The notes under the pieces: generated by a model
The model's database searches: none
Told to the model about the DNA's origin: nothing
Seen by the model: the letters and a program-made list of their open reading frames with translations, nothing else
From: Rhodanobacter spathiphylli B39
GTDB taxonomy: Bacteria > Pseudomonadota > Gammaproteobacteria > Xanthomonadales > Rhodanobacteraceae
Reading direction: 5' to 3'
Length of the DNA: 45,152 nucleotides
Assembly: GCF_000264295.1 (NCBI RefSeq)
Contig: NZ_AJXT01000009.1
Location: 1 to 45,152, forward strand
Translations under genes and position numbers: made by a program
Shown here: positions 34,156 to 42,601 of the stretch, one piece after another
How positions within the stretch are numbered: position 1 is the stretch's first letter
Layout of the letters: each line of letters begins with the position of its first letter

Positions 34156-34967
34156 GGCTTGGCGAACACCGCGAAGATGCCCGCATACGGCTTGACCATG
34201 AAGGCCGGCGCGCCGGCATAGCCTTCGCCGTCCACGTACAGCTGCGAGATGCTGCCATCGAGGTACAGCGCGTCGCGGCAGCCCAGCTTGTCGCGGAACA
34301 GACGTCCAAACGTATGGAAGTTCACCGGCGCCTCGCTCACGGCAAAGACCACTTCGGTCGGGGTTTTCACGCAGACGCCGCTGCGCCATTTCAGGCTGGA
34401 CGAATCGTCGACGAACTGCTCGTTGAGCTTGCCGTCGATCAGCAGCATCGGGCCGGACTGGGTGGCCCACTTCGCGCTCTTGCCGTCGGCCTTGAACGCG
34501 GCGCTGGTGCGCACCGCGGCGTGGCCGTCCGGATACACCGCGAACACGCCGTTCGGCAGCAGCGAGAAATTGCCCGAGGCCGGGTTGCCGTGGGCCAGGT
34601 TCAGCGGCACCACGGTCTTGCCGTTTTCCACATACAGGCCGAGGGGCGCGAACTTGTGGTCGTAGATGCCGGCGTTGGCGGCGAACAGCAGGTGCCGGCC
34701 GTGCTGCTCGCCCCACTGGCGCAGCGTCTCGATGCTGCTGAAGGGCTGGCCGCTCTGCGGGTCGCGCCAGTGCAGGGACAGGCCCTCGCGCCTGAGATCG
34801 ACGTGCACGATCCGGTAGTTCTGTCCTTCGAACGCGATCTCGCCGCTGGCCAGTGCCTGCGCCGTGGGCGCGCAACCGGGCGCGCCGAGCAGCAGCAACA
34901 CGGGCAACAGCGCGCGCTGCCATCGGGAATGGCGGGGGCGGGGGTGGAGCGGGGAAGAAGAAGCCAT
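34152..34967 (-). CDS. Phosphodiester glycosidase (NAGPA/DUF2233-like) lipoprotein or exported protein
   Basis: 271 residues. A long basic signal ends in a possible lipobox, LGAPGC. The core shows the NAGPA pattern: FAANAGIYDHKFAPLGLYVENG, GNFSLLPNGVFAVYPDG, a QSGPMLLIDGKLN segment and CRDALYLDGSISQLY. These enzymes remove sugar-phosphodiester caps; a bacterial substrate is not known for this copy. It is the first gene of a pair with the acylase, divergent from the first Nudix gene (97 bp). Confidence 0.85.
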   Translation of the reverse strand: MASSSPLHPRPRHSRWQRALLPVLLLLGAPGCAPTAQALASGEIAFEGQNYRIVHVDLRREGLSLHWRDPQSGQPFSSIETLRQWGEQHGRHLLFAANAGIYDHKFAPLGLYVENGKTVVPLNLAHGNPASGNFSLLPNGVFAVYPDGHAAVRTSAAFKADGKSAKWATQSGPMLLIDGKLNEQFVDDSSSLKWRSGVCVKTPTEVVFAVSEAPVNFHTFGRLFRDKLGCRDALYLDGSISQLYVDGEGYAGAPAFMVKPYAGIFAVFAKP

Positions 34968-35064
34968 GCGTCGATGGTCGCCGCCCTGCGTTGCGCGTGC
35001 AAGTCCGCCGCCTGCGCAGAGGCCCGGCTGCCGTTAAACTTGCGCTTTTCCCCGGTGCCCGCCC

Positions 35065-35553
35065 ATGCCCTATACGCCGATAGTGGCAACCCTCGGTTAC
35101 GTGCTGTCGCCCGATCGCAGCGAAGTGCTGATGATCCATCGCAACGCCCGCCCGGACGACCAGCACCTGGGCAAGTACAACGGCCTGGGCGGCAAGATGG
35201 AGCCGGGCGAGGACATCGCCGCCTGCATGCAGCGCGAGATCCTCGAGGAGGCCGGCATCACCTGCGAGTCGATGCAGTTGCGCGGCACGCTGAACTGGCC
35301 CGGCTTCGGCAAGCAGGGCGAGGACTGGCTCGGTTTCATCTTCGTGATCGACCGCTACGCGGGCACGCCGTTCATGGTCAATCCCGAAGGCACGCTGGAG
35401 TGGATCGCGCTGGAGCGCCTGCTGACCCTGCCGATGTGGGAAGGCGACCGCCACTTCCTGCCGCTGGTGTTCGACGCCGACCCGCGCCCGTTCCACGGCG
35501 TGATGCCCTACCGGGACGGCCGCATGCAGTCGTGGTCGTACACCCGGCTGTGA
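35065..35553 (+). CDS. Nudix hydrolase, MutT/8-oxo-dGTP type
   Basis: 162 residues. Complete Nudix box (G-x5-E-x7-REUxEExGU) in GGKMEPGEDIAACMQREILEEAGI. The N-terminal strand TLGYVLSPDRSEVLMIHRN and the WMEGDRHFLPLVF-like region fit the MTH1/MutT-like 8-oxo-dGTP diphosphatase group. Cytoplasmic, house-cleaning of oxidised nucleotides. Its stop overlaps the GTG of the next gene. Confidence 0.92.
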   Translation: MPYTPIVATLGYVLSPDRSEVLMIHRNARPDDQHLGKYNGLGGKMEPGEDIAACMQREILEEAGITCESMQLRGTLNWPGFGKQGEDWLGFIFVIDRYAGTPFMVNPEGTLEWIALERLLTLPMWEGDRHFLPLVFDADPRPFHGVMPYRDGRMQSWSYTRL

Positions 35554-35945
35554 GCGCGAAACCGGTCATCCGCATCGTCGCCGCGGTGCTCCGCGACACG
35601 GCCGGACGCAGCCTGCTGGTGCGCAAGCACGGCGCCACGGTGTTCCAGCAACCCGGCGGCAAGCGCGACCCGGACGACCTCGACGAACTGGCCACGCTGG
35701 CCCGCGAGCTGCGCGAGGAACTGGGTTGCGAACTGCTGCGCGACTCGGCCCGCCTGCTGTGCCATTGCCGCGCGCCGGCGGCCAACGAGCCCGGCCACGT
35801 GGTCGAGGCGGCCGTCTACGCGGTGGCAGTGCGCGGCGCGATCACGGCCCAGGCCGAGATCGCCGAACTGCGCTGGATCGATCCGGCCCGGCCCGACGTG
35901 CCGGTGGCCCACCTCAGCCGTGAACACATCCTGCCGCTGTTGTGA
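35550..35945 (+). CDS. Nudix hydrolase with a variant Nudix box
   Basis: 131 residues, starting at a GTG that overlaps the previous stop (GTGA). The strand IRIVAAVLRDTAGRSLLVRK leads to a Nudix-like PGGKRDPDDLDELATLARELREELG. The REL-REE core is intact, but the spacing to GGK is one residue longer than usual and the first Glu is replaced by Asp/Leu, so metal binding may differ. Two Nudix genes in coupled tandem suggest a small nucleotide-sanitation unit. Confidence 0.82.
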   Translation: MSAKPVIRIVAAVLRDTAGRSLLVRKHGATVFQQPGGKRDPDDLDELATLARELREELGCELLRDSARLLCHCRAPAANEPGHVVEAAVYAVAVRGAITAQAEIAELRWIDPARPDVPVAHLSREHILPLL

Positions 35946-35977
35946 GCCTGCTTGTTGCATGGGTAAAGCCGTGCGGG

Positions 35978-36053
35978 CCGCCTTGCCCCTCCCCTGCGTG
36001 CCCCGCAAGGGGACTTCCTTCGGTCGCAGGGGAGGGCCGGGGTGGGGTCGCTG
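35978..36053. repeat. Intergenic palindromic repeat, copy A
   Basis: About 76 bp, ~90% identical to copy B at 36167-36243. Outer arms CCCTCCCCTGCG (35987-35998) and complement (36025-36036) enclose a small CCCC-GCAA-GGGG hairpin. It lies between two convergent genes and could end transcription in both directions. Confidence 0.85.
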
Positions 36054-36085
36054 TTCGCCGCAAAGTCAAAAGCCATCCCCTCCTG

Positions 36086-36112
36086 CCCTCCCCCTGCTGC
36101 GCAGGGGGAGGG
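36086..36112. repeat. Perfect 12-bp palindrome between the two repeats
   Basis: CCCTCCCCCTGC (36086-36097), loop TGC, exact complement (36101-36112). Related in base pattern to the flanking repeats, but a different unit. Confidence 0.85.
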
Positions 36113-36166
36113 ATCGAGCGTGCGGTTTTGCTCCCACCCTGTCATGCAGGAGATGAAAGCGAAAGC

Positions 36167-36243
36167 GCCGCCTTGCTCCCTCCCCTGCGTGTCCCGCAAG
36201 GGGACTTCCTTCGGTCGCAGGGGAGGGTTGGTGTGGGGTCGCT
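36167..36243. repeat. Intergenic palindromic repeat, copy B
   Basis: Direct repeat of copy A. Arms CCCTCCCCTGCG (36178-36189) and complement (36216-36227), with the same inner sequence except a few changes and one added base near the left edge. It ends 2 bases before the M16 gene stop. With copy A and the central palindrome it accounts for most of the ~300-bp gap 35946-36245; no gene is seen there. Confidence 0.85.
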
Positions 36244-36245
36244 CT

Positions 36246-37664
36246 TCAGGGCTTGAACGCCGCAAACGTCCCGTATGGCTTCAGCTGCGCATCGATCGCC
36301 TTGGGATCGCCCACGATCACGATGCTCTGGTCCTTCGCGGCGAAATACTTGCGGCCCATCGCCTGCACCTGCGCGGCGGTGACCTTGTTCGCCTCGGCCA
36401 CGTAGCTGCCCAGGAAACTCGGCGGCAGGCCGTCCACCCAGTAATTCGCCAGCGTGCCGGTCAGCGAGCCCTGGATCTGGTTGCGCAGCAGGTAGATGCC
36501 GCCGACCAGGCGCTTGGCGCCGTTGAGTTCTTCCGCGCTGGCCGGCTGGCTGGCCATGCTGTCGAACAATTTGGACAGTTCGGCCAGGGTGGCGCCGGTG
36601 ACCTCGTTGCGCACGTCGACGCTGGCCACCGTGCTGCCGCCCACGCGGCTGGCGCTGAAGCGCGACCACGGGCTGTACGAGTAGCCCTTGTCCTCGCGGA
36701 TGTCCTGGGTGATGCGACTGGTGAAGCCGCCGCCCAGGATGGTGTTGGCCACGGTCAGCGGGACGTAGTCCGGGTCGCTGGCGGGGACGGCTGGACGGCC
36801 ATAACGGATGTTGCTCTGCACGGCGCCGTCGCGCGCCACCAGCAGCCGCTGGGGCGCTGCTTCACGTGGTGCCGGCGCAGTATCGGGCAGGGCCTTGCCG
36901 TCGGCCTTCCAGCTGCCGAACTGCTGTTCGGCCAGCTTGAACGCCGCGTCCGCGTCAATGCGTCCCACGATCACCAGCAGGGCACGATCGGGCCGGAAGC
37001 GGGCGTCGTGCAGCGCGCGCAGCGAGTCGCTGGAGGTGGCCTGCACGGTGGCTTCGACCAGCGAATCGCGCGCGTACGGATGATCGCCGTAGACCGCGTG
37101 GCTGAAGGCACGGCCCGCCTGCCAGTCCGGGTCGGCTTCCTGCACCTTCAGGCCCTGCAGCGCATTGGCTTTCGCCAGGGCGACTTCGTTGGCCGGGAAG
37201 CTCGGGTGCAGCGCGGTGTCCGCCACCAGCGCCAGCAATTGCGAAGCGTGCGAGGCCAGCGCGCTGGCGCGGATGCCGATCGCATCGTCGTCGGCGCCGG
37301 CACCGTAGTCGCCGCCGATCGCCTGCAGCGCCTCGGCGATGTCGCGCGAGCTGCGGCTGGCGGTGCCTTCGTCGAGCAGGCGCGCCATCATCTGCGACAT
37401 CGCCGGCGTGGCAGCGGCGTCGGCCGCGGTGCCGCCGAGCACGGACAGCGCCACGTTGACCTTGGGCAGGCCGTCGCGCGGCACCACCCACACAGTGAGT
37501 CCGTTCGGCAGTGTGCGCTGGGCGATCTGCGGCACCGGCAGCGGCTTGTCCGGGCCGTAGGCGGGCAGGTCCTTCGGCAACGCGGTGGTGGAGGCTTGCG
37601 CCATGCCGGCCAGTGCCAGGCCAAGCGCGATGGCGAGCGTCCTGAATGTCATGTTCGTCTTCAT
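36246..37664 (-). CDS. M16 family peptidase, non-catalytic-type subunit
   Basis: 472 residues. Signal peptide 1-24 (ending AQA). M16 fold is shown by QRTLPNGLTVWVVPRDGLPKVNVALSV and the later GGGFTSRITQDIREDKGYSYSPWS segment. The zinc motif HxxEH is missing: the aligned stretch reads TPAMSQMMARLLDEG. Such subunits pair with an active partner, encoded just upstream. The ATG at 37664 is chosen because GAGGA precedes it; an earlier GTG at 37676 overlaps the partner's stop. Confidence 0.92.
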   Translation of the reverse strand: MKTNMTFRTLAIALGLALAGMAQASTTALPKDLPAYGPDKPLPVPQIAQRTLPNGLTVWVVPRDGLPKVNVALSVLGGTAADAAATPAMSQMMARLLDEGTASRSSRDIAEALQAIGGDYGAGADDDAIGIRASALASHASQLLALVADTALHPSFPANEVALAKANALQGLKVQEADPDWQAGRAFSHAVYGDHPYARDSLVEATVQATSSDSLRALHDARFRPDRALLVIVGRIDADAAFKLAEQQFGSWKADGKALPDTAPAPREAAPQRLLVARDGAVQSNIRYGRPAVPASDPDYVPLTVANTILGGGFTSRITQDIREDKGYSYSPWSRFSASRVGGSTVASVDVRNEVTGATLAELSKLFDSMASQPASAEELNGAKRLVGGIYLLRNQIQGSLTGTLANYWVDGLPPSFLGSYVAEANKVTAAQVQAMGRKYFAAKDQSIVIVGDPKAIDAQLKPYGTFAAFKP

Positions 37665-37672
37665 GGCGGTCC

Positions 37673-39055
37673 TCACTTGGCGGTCTTGGTGGCGGGGGCG
37701 GCAGCGGCCGCCGGGCGGCGCACGATCACGCTGCGGTTGGCGTCGGTGAGATAGGTGCGGGCCACGCGCCTGATGTCATCCGAACTCACCGCCTCGATCC
37801 AGCCCGGCATCCGGTTGGCGACGTTGGCGTCACCCCACAAGGTCTGCAGCTTGGCCAGCGTGTCGGCACGGCCGAGGAAGGACTCCAGCCCGCCGTACCA
37901 GTCCGACAGCATCTTGGTCTTCAGCCGCGCCAGGGTGGCGTCGTCGACGCCGTCGCTGGCGACCTTGCCGATCTCCTCGTCGATCGCGGCCAGCACCTGG
38001 TCGGGCGTGGCGTTGGGCTTGTACAGCGCGAACAGCCCCAGCAGGGTCGGACCGGCGTAGTCGCTGCCGTCGCCGAGCGGGAAGTTCACGCCGCCGTTGA
38101 CGTTGAGCAGCAGCTCGCGGCCCTTGACCAGGCCCTGGTAGAAGCGCGAGGCGTCGTCGCCCACCAGCAACTGCGACAGCACCATCATCGGCACCTGGTC
38201 CTTGCTGCCGCGGGCGGGCATCTTCCAGCCGATCGCCAGCGCCGGCACCTTGGCCAGCGCGTCGGTCTGCTCCTCGTGGCGCGGCTTGGTGTTCAGCGGC
38301 TCGGTGACGTCGGGACGCTGCGGCAGCGTGCGGGCGGGCAGCTGGCCGAAGTATTTCTGCGCCAGCGCGAAGGCCTGCGCCGGGGTGACGTCGCCGGCGA
38401 TGCCGAGCACCGCATTGGCCGGCTGGTAGAAGGTGTCGTGGAAGGTCTTCACGTCGGCGATGCTGGCGTGGTCCAGGTCCTTGAACGAGCCGTAGCCGTC
38501 GTGGTTGTTGGCCCACTTGTCGAACGCGAGACGGTTGAGGTCGGTCCAGTAGAACAGGCCGTAGGGCTGGTTCTTCACGTTGACGCGGATCTCCTCCTTC
38601 ACCACGTTCTGCTGGTTGGCGAGGTTCTTCGCGCTGAAGTCCAGCGACTTCATGCGGTCCGCCTCCATCCACAGGATCGGCGCCAGCGCTGACGAGGGTG
38701 CCGATGCGATGTAGTTGGTGTAGTCGGCGCGGGTGGAGCCGTTGAACACGCCGCCGCCACCCTGGATCACCCGCTCGAAGGTGCCCTTGGGCGCGTCGGG
38801 CGTGCCCTCGAACATCAGGTGCTCGAACAGGTGGGCGAAGCCGGTGCGGTTCTGCGGCTCCAGCCGCATGCCGACGTGGTAGACCATGCTGATGCCGACG
38901 GTGGGCGAGCTGTGGTCTTCGGACACCACCACGGTGAGGCCGTTGTCGAGTTTCTTCACCGCGACCGGAAGTTTCCAGGTGTCGGTGTCGGCGGCGTGGA
39001 CGGCGAAGGCCAGGCAGAGCCCGGCGACCAGGACGGGTAGTCGTGAAGCAGCCAT
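37673..39055 (-). CDS. M16 family zinc metallopeptidase, catalytic subunit
   Basis: 460 residues. Signal peptide 1-21. The inverted zinc motif HLFEH is complete (His75, Glu78, His79), with the third ligand expected at Glu155 in NVVKEEIRVN. The FNGSTRADYTNYIASAP segment and PANAVLGIAGDVTP also match pitrilysin/PqqL-like periplasmic peptidases. It should form a heterodimer with the following M16 gene (11 bp between this stop and the ATG used there). Confidence 0.95.
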   Translation of the reverse strand: MAASRLPVLVAGLCLAFAVHAADTDTWKLPVAVKKLDNGLTVVVSEDHSSPTVGISMVYHVGMRLEPQNRTGFAHLFEHLMFEGTPDAPKGTFERVIQGGGGVFNGSTRADYTNYIASAPSSALAPILWMEADRMKSLDFSAKNLANQQNVVKEEIRVNVKNQPYGLFYWTDLNRLAFDKWANNHDGYGSFKDLDHASIADVKTFHDTFYQPANAVLGIAGDVTPAQAFALAQKYFGQLPARTLPQRPDVTEPLNTKPRHEEQTDALAKVPALAIGWKMPARGSKDQVPMMVLSQLLVGDDASRFYQGLVKGRELLLNVNGGVNFPLGDGSDYAGPTLLGLFALYKPNATPDQVLAAIDEEIGKVASDGVDDATLARLKTKMLSDWYGGLESFLGRADTLAKLQTLWGDANVANRMPGWIEAVSSDDIRRVARTYLTDANRSVIVRRPAAAAAPATKTAK

Positions 39056-39155
39056 CTACTTCTCCTTGTCAGCGCGAACGGAAGTCCGATCCTCTGCCTC
39101 GCGAACCGCGCCTGACAAGTGACGAATGGCAGGTATGGCCCTGCCACGCCGCTGC

Positions 39156-39932
39156 TCAGGCCACGTCGGCCGTCCATTCGCGGCTGCCGAACTTGGACTG
39201 CGCCAGGGTCTCGGCCTGGGTCAGTTCATCCATCCGCAGCGTGCCGTCGCCGAGGCCGTGCAGTCGGCGGAAGGTGGCGATCATGTGCTCGATCACCGCC
39301 TCGCGGGGCAGGCCGGTCTGGCTGCGCAGCGGGTCGACCCGCTTGGCCGCGCTGGTGGTGCCCTTGTCGGACAGTTTCTCGCGGCCGATGCGCAGCACGT
39401 CCAGCATCTTCGCCGCGTCGATGTCGTAGGCCATGGTGACGTGGTGCAGCACCGCGCCGCCACGATGCACCTGGGCGGCGCCGGCGATCTTGCCGCCTTC
39501 GGAGGTGATGTCGTTGAGCGGCTGGTACCAGGCCTTGATGCCCAGCTCGGCCAGCGCTTCGAGCACCCATTCGTCGAGGAAGGCATAGGCCTCCTGGAAC
39601 GACAGGTCCTTGACCAGCGACTTCGGCGCGTAGATCGAATAGGTGATGGTGTTGCCGGGCTCGATGAACATCGCACCGCCGCCGGACACCCGACGCACCA
39701 CCTCGATGCCGTGACGCTGCGCCGCTTCGGCGTCGACTTCGTTGCGCAGCGACTGGAAACGACCGATCACCACCGCCGGCGAAGCCCATTCCCAGATGCG
39801 CAGGGTGGGCGCGCGGCGGCCCGCACCGACCTCGTGGGTCAGCACGTCGTCCAGCGCCATGTGCAGGGTGGGCGATTGCGGCGTGGTGTGGATCAGCTGC
39901 CAGTCGTGGTCGCGCCAGTCGGTGCGGATCAT
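39156..39932 (-). CDS. lplA: Lipoate-protein ligase catalytic subunit (LplA-type)
   Basis: 258 residues: the catalytic domain only. RRVSGGGAMFIEPGNTI (residues 80-96) is the lipoyl-AMP binding loop and Lys148 in GGKIAGAAQ is the catalytic lysine. The C-terminal accessory domain of E. coli LplA is absent but is encoded by the gene immediately upstream, overlapping by ATGA. Together they would load lipoate on the E2 and GcvH proteins. Confidence 0.9.
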   Translation of the reverse strand: MIRTDWRDHDWQLIHTTPQSPTLHMALDDVLTHEVGAGRRAPTLRIWEWASPAVVIGRFQSLRNEVDAEAAQRHGIEVVRRVSGGGAMFIEPGNTITYSIYAPKSLVKDLSFQEAYAFLDEWVLEALAELGIKAWYQPLNDITSEGGKIAGAAQVHRGGAVLHHVTMAYDIDAAKMLDVLRIGREKLSDKGTTSAAKRVDPLRSQTGLPREAVIEHMIATFRRLHGLGDGTLRMDELTQAETLAQSKFGSREWTADVA

Positions 39933-40219
39933 GCTGCAGATTCCTTGTGCAGGGCGCGGCGCACGGCCACCGCGATCGCCTCGGGCGAAATGCCGTACAT
40001 CATCACGTCGCTGTCGAGCGGGCCGGCGATGGCGCGGGCCAGTTCCGCTTCCGTGGCCGCCGCGGGCTGGCCTTCCAGCGCGCGGTTGATGAGGTCGAGC
40101 GCGCCGTCCGGCTCCAGGAAGAAGTCGCCACTCAGCTGCACCTTGGCCAGGCGATCGCCATGCAGTTCCAGGTCGATCACGACCAGCTTGCCGCCGGGCA
40201 TCTTGTATTCGCCGTGCAT
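39929..40219 (-). CDS. Lipoate ligase accessory domain (LplB-like)
   Basis: 96 residues. The opening HGEYKMPGGKLVVIDLE and the end of a small alpha/beta domain match the C-terminal accessory domain of lipoate ligase, which in bipartite enzymes is a separate LplB needed to make lipoyl-AMP. Its stop overlaps the lplA start, so the two halves are made together. The 250 bp before it (40220-40469) hold no gene I can support. Confidence 0.85.
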   Translation of the reverse strand: MHGEYKMPGGKLVVIDLELHGDRLAKVQLSGDFFLEPDGALDLINRALEGQPAAATEAELARAIAGPLDSDVMMYGISPEAIAVAVRRALHKESAA

Positions 40220-40469
40220 GGGCGTGTTCCGCGTATCGTCTGGACAGGCGCGCAGTTTGCCTCGTTGTCGGCACCGATGCCAAAGAACCCCGCTTCGGAC
40301 CGCCGTCTTTGTGAGTTTCAGCGCATTTCCCGCTTCAGCGCGGGCGAGCGATTCCATCGGAACGTATTTGCGGTTCCGCTTCTGCGTGGGCAACAGGTTG
40401 CGCCTCGGGATCGGCTCGATCGGGCGCCGGAGGAACGCGCTTTGCGAGCCGTGTGCCGGGGGAAGCGGG

Positions 40470-41357
40470 CTATGCCCCGGGCCACACCAGTGACCGGTGG
40501 ATCTGCGCACCGGCCCAGGCGCCGTCGCCCACCGCGAGCGACACGGAGTGCGGGACCTTTGCCGCGTCACCGCAGGCGAACACGCCCGGCACGGTGGTCC
40601 CCCTGGTTTCTCCGGTCGATATCTGCAGGCCCATCGGCGTCTCGGCCAGTTCGCAACCGAGCTGAGCCGCGATCGGCGTCGATGGCTCGTTCTGCGGCGC
40701 GGTGAACAGGCCGGCGAAGCTCATGCGTCGTCCGTCGGCGAGCACGACGTCGGCGTCTCCGTCGATCCGCTCGATTCGCGTCGTTTCGACCGTCACGCCG
40801 CGACGGGTCAGCTCTTCCGCGGCGGTCTCGTCGAGTTCGAACGTGCCGTTGAGGAAGAACGTGGTGTTTCCCCACTCCGGCAGCAGCTGCGCCTGATGGA
40901 TCGAGATCGAGCCGGTCGCGATGACGCCGATGCGGCCCTGGTCCAGTTCGTAGCCGTGGCAATACGGGCAGTGGAAGATGCTCCTGCCCCAGCGCTCGGC
41001 CAGGCCGGGAATCCCGGGCAGCCGATCCGACACGCCGATCGCCAGCAGCAAGCGCCGGGCTGAATGCGGGGTGCTGCCACAGGCCACCTGGAAGTCGTCC
41101 ATCGCGCCGGTCGCCTGCTCGACTTCGCCGTCCAGCCAGGTCAGCGTGGGATACGCGTGCAGTTGCTCGCGGGCAACGCGGGCCAGTTCGGCGGGATCGA
41201 CGCCGTCCTGGCCCAGAAACCCGTGGGAGTGGCTGGCGCTGCGGTTGCGCCGCTTGCCGCCGTCGATGATGAGTACGCTGCGCCGCGCCCGCAGCAGTTG
41301 CAGGGCCGCGGCCATGCCCGAGTAGCTGCCGCCGATGATGATCACGTCATGCTTCAT
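40470..41357 (-). CDS. Thioredoxin-reductase-like FAD/NAD(P) oxidoreductase
   Basis: 295 residues. N-terminal FAD motif IIIGGSYSGMAAA, redox-active CxxC in FHCPYCHGYE (Cys130, Cys133), NAD(P)-binding IGVIATGS and C-terminal FAD motif GVFACGDAAK. Low-molecular TrxR-like enzymes of this kind often serve alternative disulfide partners. Its start lies 11 bp inside the end of the rrf2 gene, so the regulator and enzyme are coupled. Confidence 0.92.
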   Translation of the reverse strand: MKHDVIIIGGSYSGMAAALQLLRARRSVLIIDGGKRRNRSASHSHGFLGQDGVDPAELARVAREQLHAYPTLTWLDGEVEQATGAMDDFQVACGSTPHSARRLLLAIGVSDRLPGIPGLAERWGRSIFHCPYCHGYELDQGRIGVIATGSISIHQAQLLPEWGNTTFFLNGTFELDETAAEELTRRGVTVETTRIERIDGDADVVLADGRRMSFAGLFTAPQNEPSTPIAAQLGCELAETPMGLQISTGETRGTTVPGVFACGDAAKVPHSVSLAVGDGAWAGAQIHRSLVWPGA

Positions 41358-41799
41358 GCCGGTGCCTCGACCGATGGGCGCCATGGCGGCGCGCGAAATC
41401 CGCGGCCAGCGCGGCCAGGGTGACCGACTCGAACCGCTGCAACAGCAGTGCCTCGGCGTCGGCGAACGCGGTGTCCAGCGCCGCATTGATCGCCTGCTCG
41501 ACGAGGCATTCGGGATGTTCGTTCCGGTTGCCCACGGCGAACAGCGCAGGTTCCCCCAGCGCCTCGTGCAACTGGCGCAGCGTGACCTTGGTGAGGTCTG
41601 CCGAAATGCGCCAGCCGCCGGCGTGTCCGCGACCCGCCGTGACCAAACCAGCCTCGCGCAGCAGGCCCATGGTGCGGCGGACTACCACCGGATGTGTGCC
41701 CAGACACTGCGCCAGCGCATCGGATGTCATCGGCGCATCGCACTCGGCCATGTGCAGCAAGGCGTGGAGTACGGCGGAAAGTCGGCTGTCTCGTTTCAT
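41347..41799 (-). CDS. Rrf2 family transcriptional regulator
   Basis: 150 residues. Winged-helix pattern: LSAVLHALLHMAE, SDALAQCLGTHPVVVRRTMGLLREAGLV and the wing GRGHAGGWRIS. Cys are at 20, 32 and 98, without the CX5CX5C cluster of IscR/NsrR, so it is more like YwnA-type, possibly thiol-sensing members. It precedes the flavoprotein gene and is divergent from the methyltransferase gene, with an operator-like palindrome right at its start codon. Confidence 0.9.
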   Translation of the reverse strand: MKRDSRLSAVLHALLHMAECDAPMTSDALAQCLGTHPVVVRRTMGLLREAGLVTAGRGHAGGWRISADLTKVTLRQLHEALGEPALFAVGNRNEHPECLVEQAINAALDTAFADAEALLLQRFESVTLAALAADFARRHGAHRSRHRHEA

Positions 41800-41816
41800 G
41801 TAACAAACGATGTTAC
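41800..41816. promoter_or_regulatory. Operator-like palindrome between rrf2 and the methyltransferase
   Basis: GTAAC-N7-GTTAC, starting directly at the edge of the rrf2 ATG. It is the only clear dyad in the 51-bp space between the two divergent starts and stands out as AT-richer. Binding by the Rrf2 protein is inference. Confidence 0.45.
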
Positions 41817-41850
41817 GTTAGCGCCTCCATGTCAAGCGGGCGAGGGCAGC

Positions 41851-42528
41851 ATGTCTTCTTTCAACGATCCCCAGGCGGTGGCGCGATACACGGACGGGCC
41901 GCTGCGGCAGGTGCCCGGATTGCATGCGCTCCACCAGATGAGCGGGCTGCTCCTGCACGAGCACGTGCCATCCAATGGGCGCGTGCTGGTGCTGGGCGCC
42001 GGTGGAGGTTTGGAGCTCAAGGCCTTCGCCGAGGCTTACCCGCACTGGCGCCTGCTCGGCGTCGACCCGTCGGCGCCGATGCTGGATTTGGCCGTCCAGA
42101 CGCTGGGGCCGCTGGCGCCGAGAGTGGAGTTGCTGGAAGGCTGTATCGATGCGGCCCCGGCCATCGAATTCGACGGCGCGGTTTGCCTGCTGACCATGCA
42201 CTTCCTGTCCTTCGCGGAGCGCCTGCAGGCGCTGCGCGAGCTGTGGCGCCGGTTGAAACCAGGCGCCCCGCTGGTGATGGCGCATCACAGCGTACCCGAC
42301 GCGCCGGACGAGAAGCTGCGCTGGCTGGGCAGGCATGTGGCCTTCATGACCTCGAACGGCGTACCCGTGGCGAATCCGGCCACGACGATCGAAGCGATGG
42401 CCCGCCGCCTCCCGCTGCTTTCCCCCGAAGCTGAAGTCGACCTGCTGGAGCAGGCGGGCTTCGAACGGCATGAACTGTTCTATGCGGCTTTCACGTTCAA
42501 GGGGTGGGTGGCGTATGCGGGTTGGTAG
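41851..42528 (+). CDS. Class I SAM-dependent methyltransferase
   Basis: 225 residues. Motif I VLVLGAGGGLELKAF, then LLGVDPSAPMLDLA (acidic motif II) and the FDGAVCLLTMHFL strand. The C-terminal part (SPEAEVDLLEQAGF) fits small-molecule methyltransferases. Substrate unknown. It is divergent from rrf2 and may answer to the same operator. ATG at 41851 has a GAGGGC site; nothing in-frame upstream looks coding. Confidence 0.88.
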   Translation: MSSFNDPQAVARYTDGPLRQVPGLHALHQMSGLLLHEHVPSNGRVLVLGAGGGLELKAFAEAYPHWRLLGVDPSAPMLDLAVQTLGPLAPRVELLEGCIDAAPAIEFDGAVCLLTMHFLSFAERLQALRELWRRLKPGAPLVMAHHSVPDAPDEKLRWLGRHVAFMTSNGVPVANPATTIEAMARRLPLLSPEAEVDLLEQAGFERHELFYAAFTFKGWVAYAGW

Positions 42529-42601
42529 CTCGGCGCGGCCACCGGGCAATCGACAAGGCGCTCCAACCCATCGGAAGGAGCACCCGGCCATATGCAACGC
42601 G

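Noticed and set aside
31453..34221. Long plus-strand frame opposite the penicillin acylase, checked as a lost output domain of the Cache sensor
   Set aside because: No GGDEF, EAL, kinase or methyl-accepting motif; it is antisense to a clear acylase.
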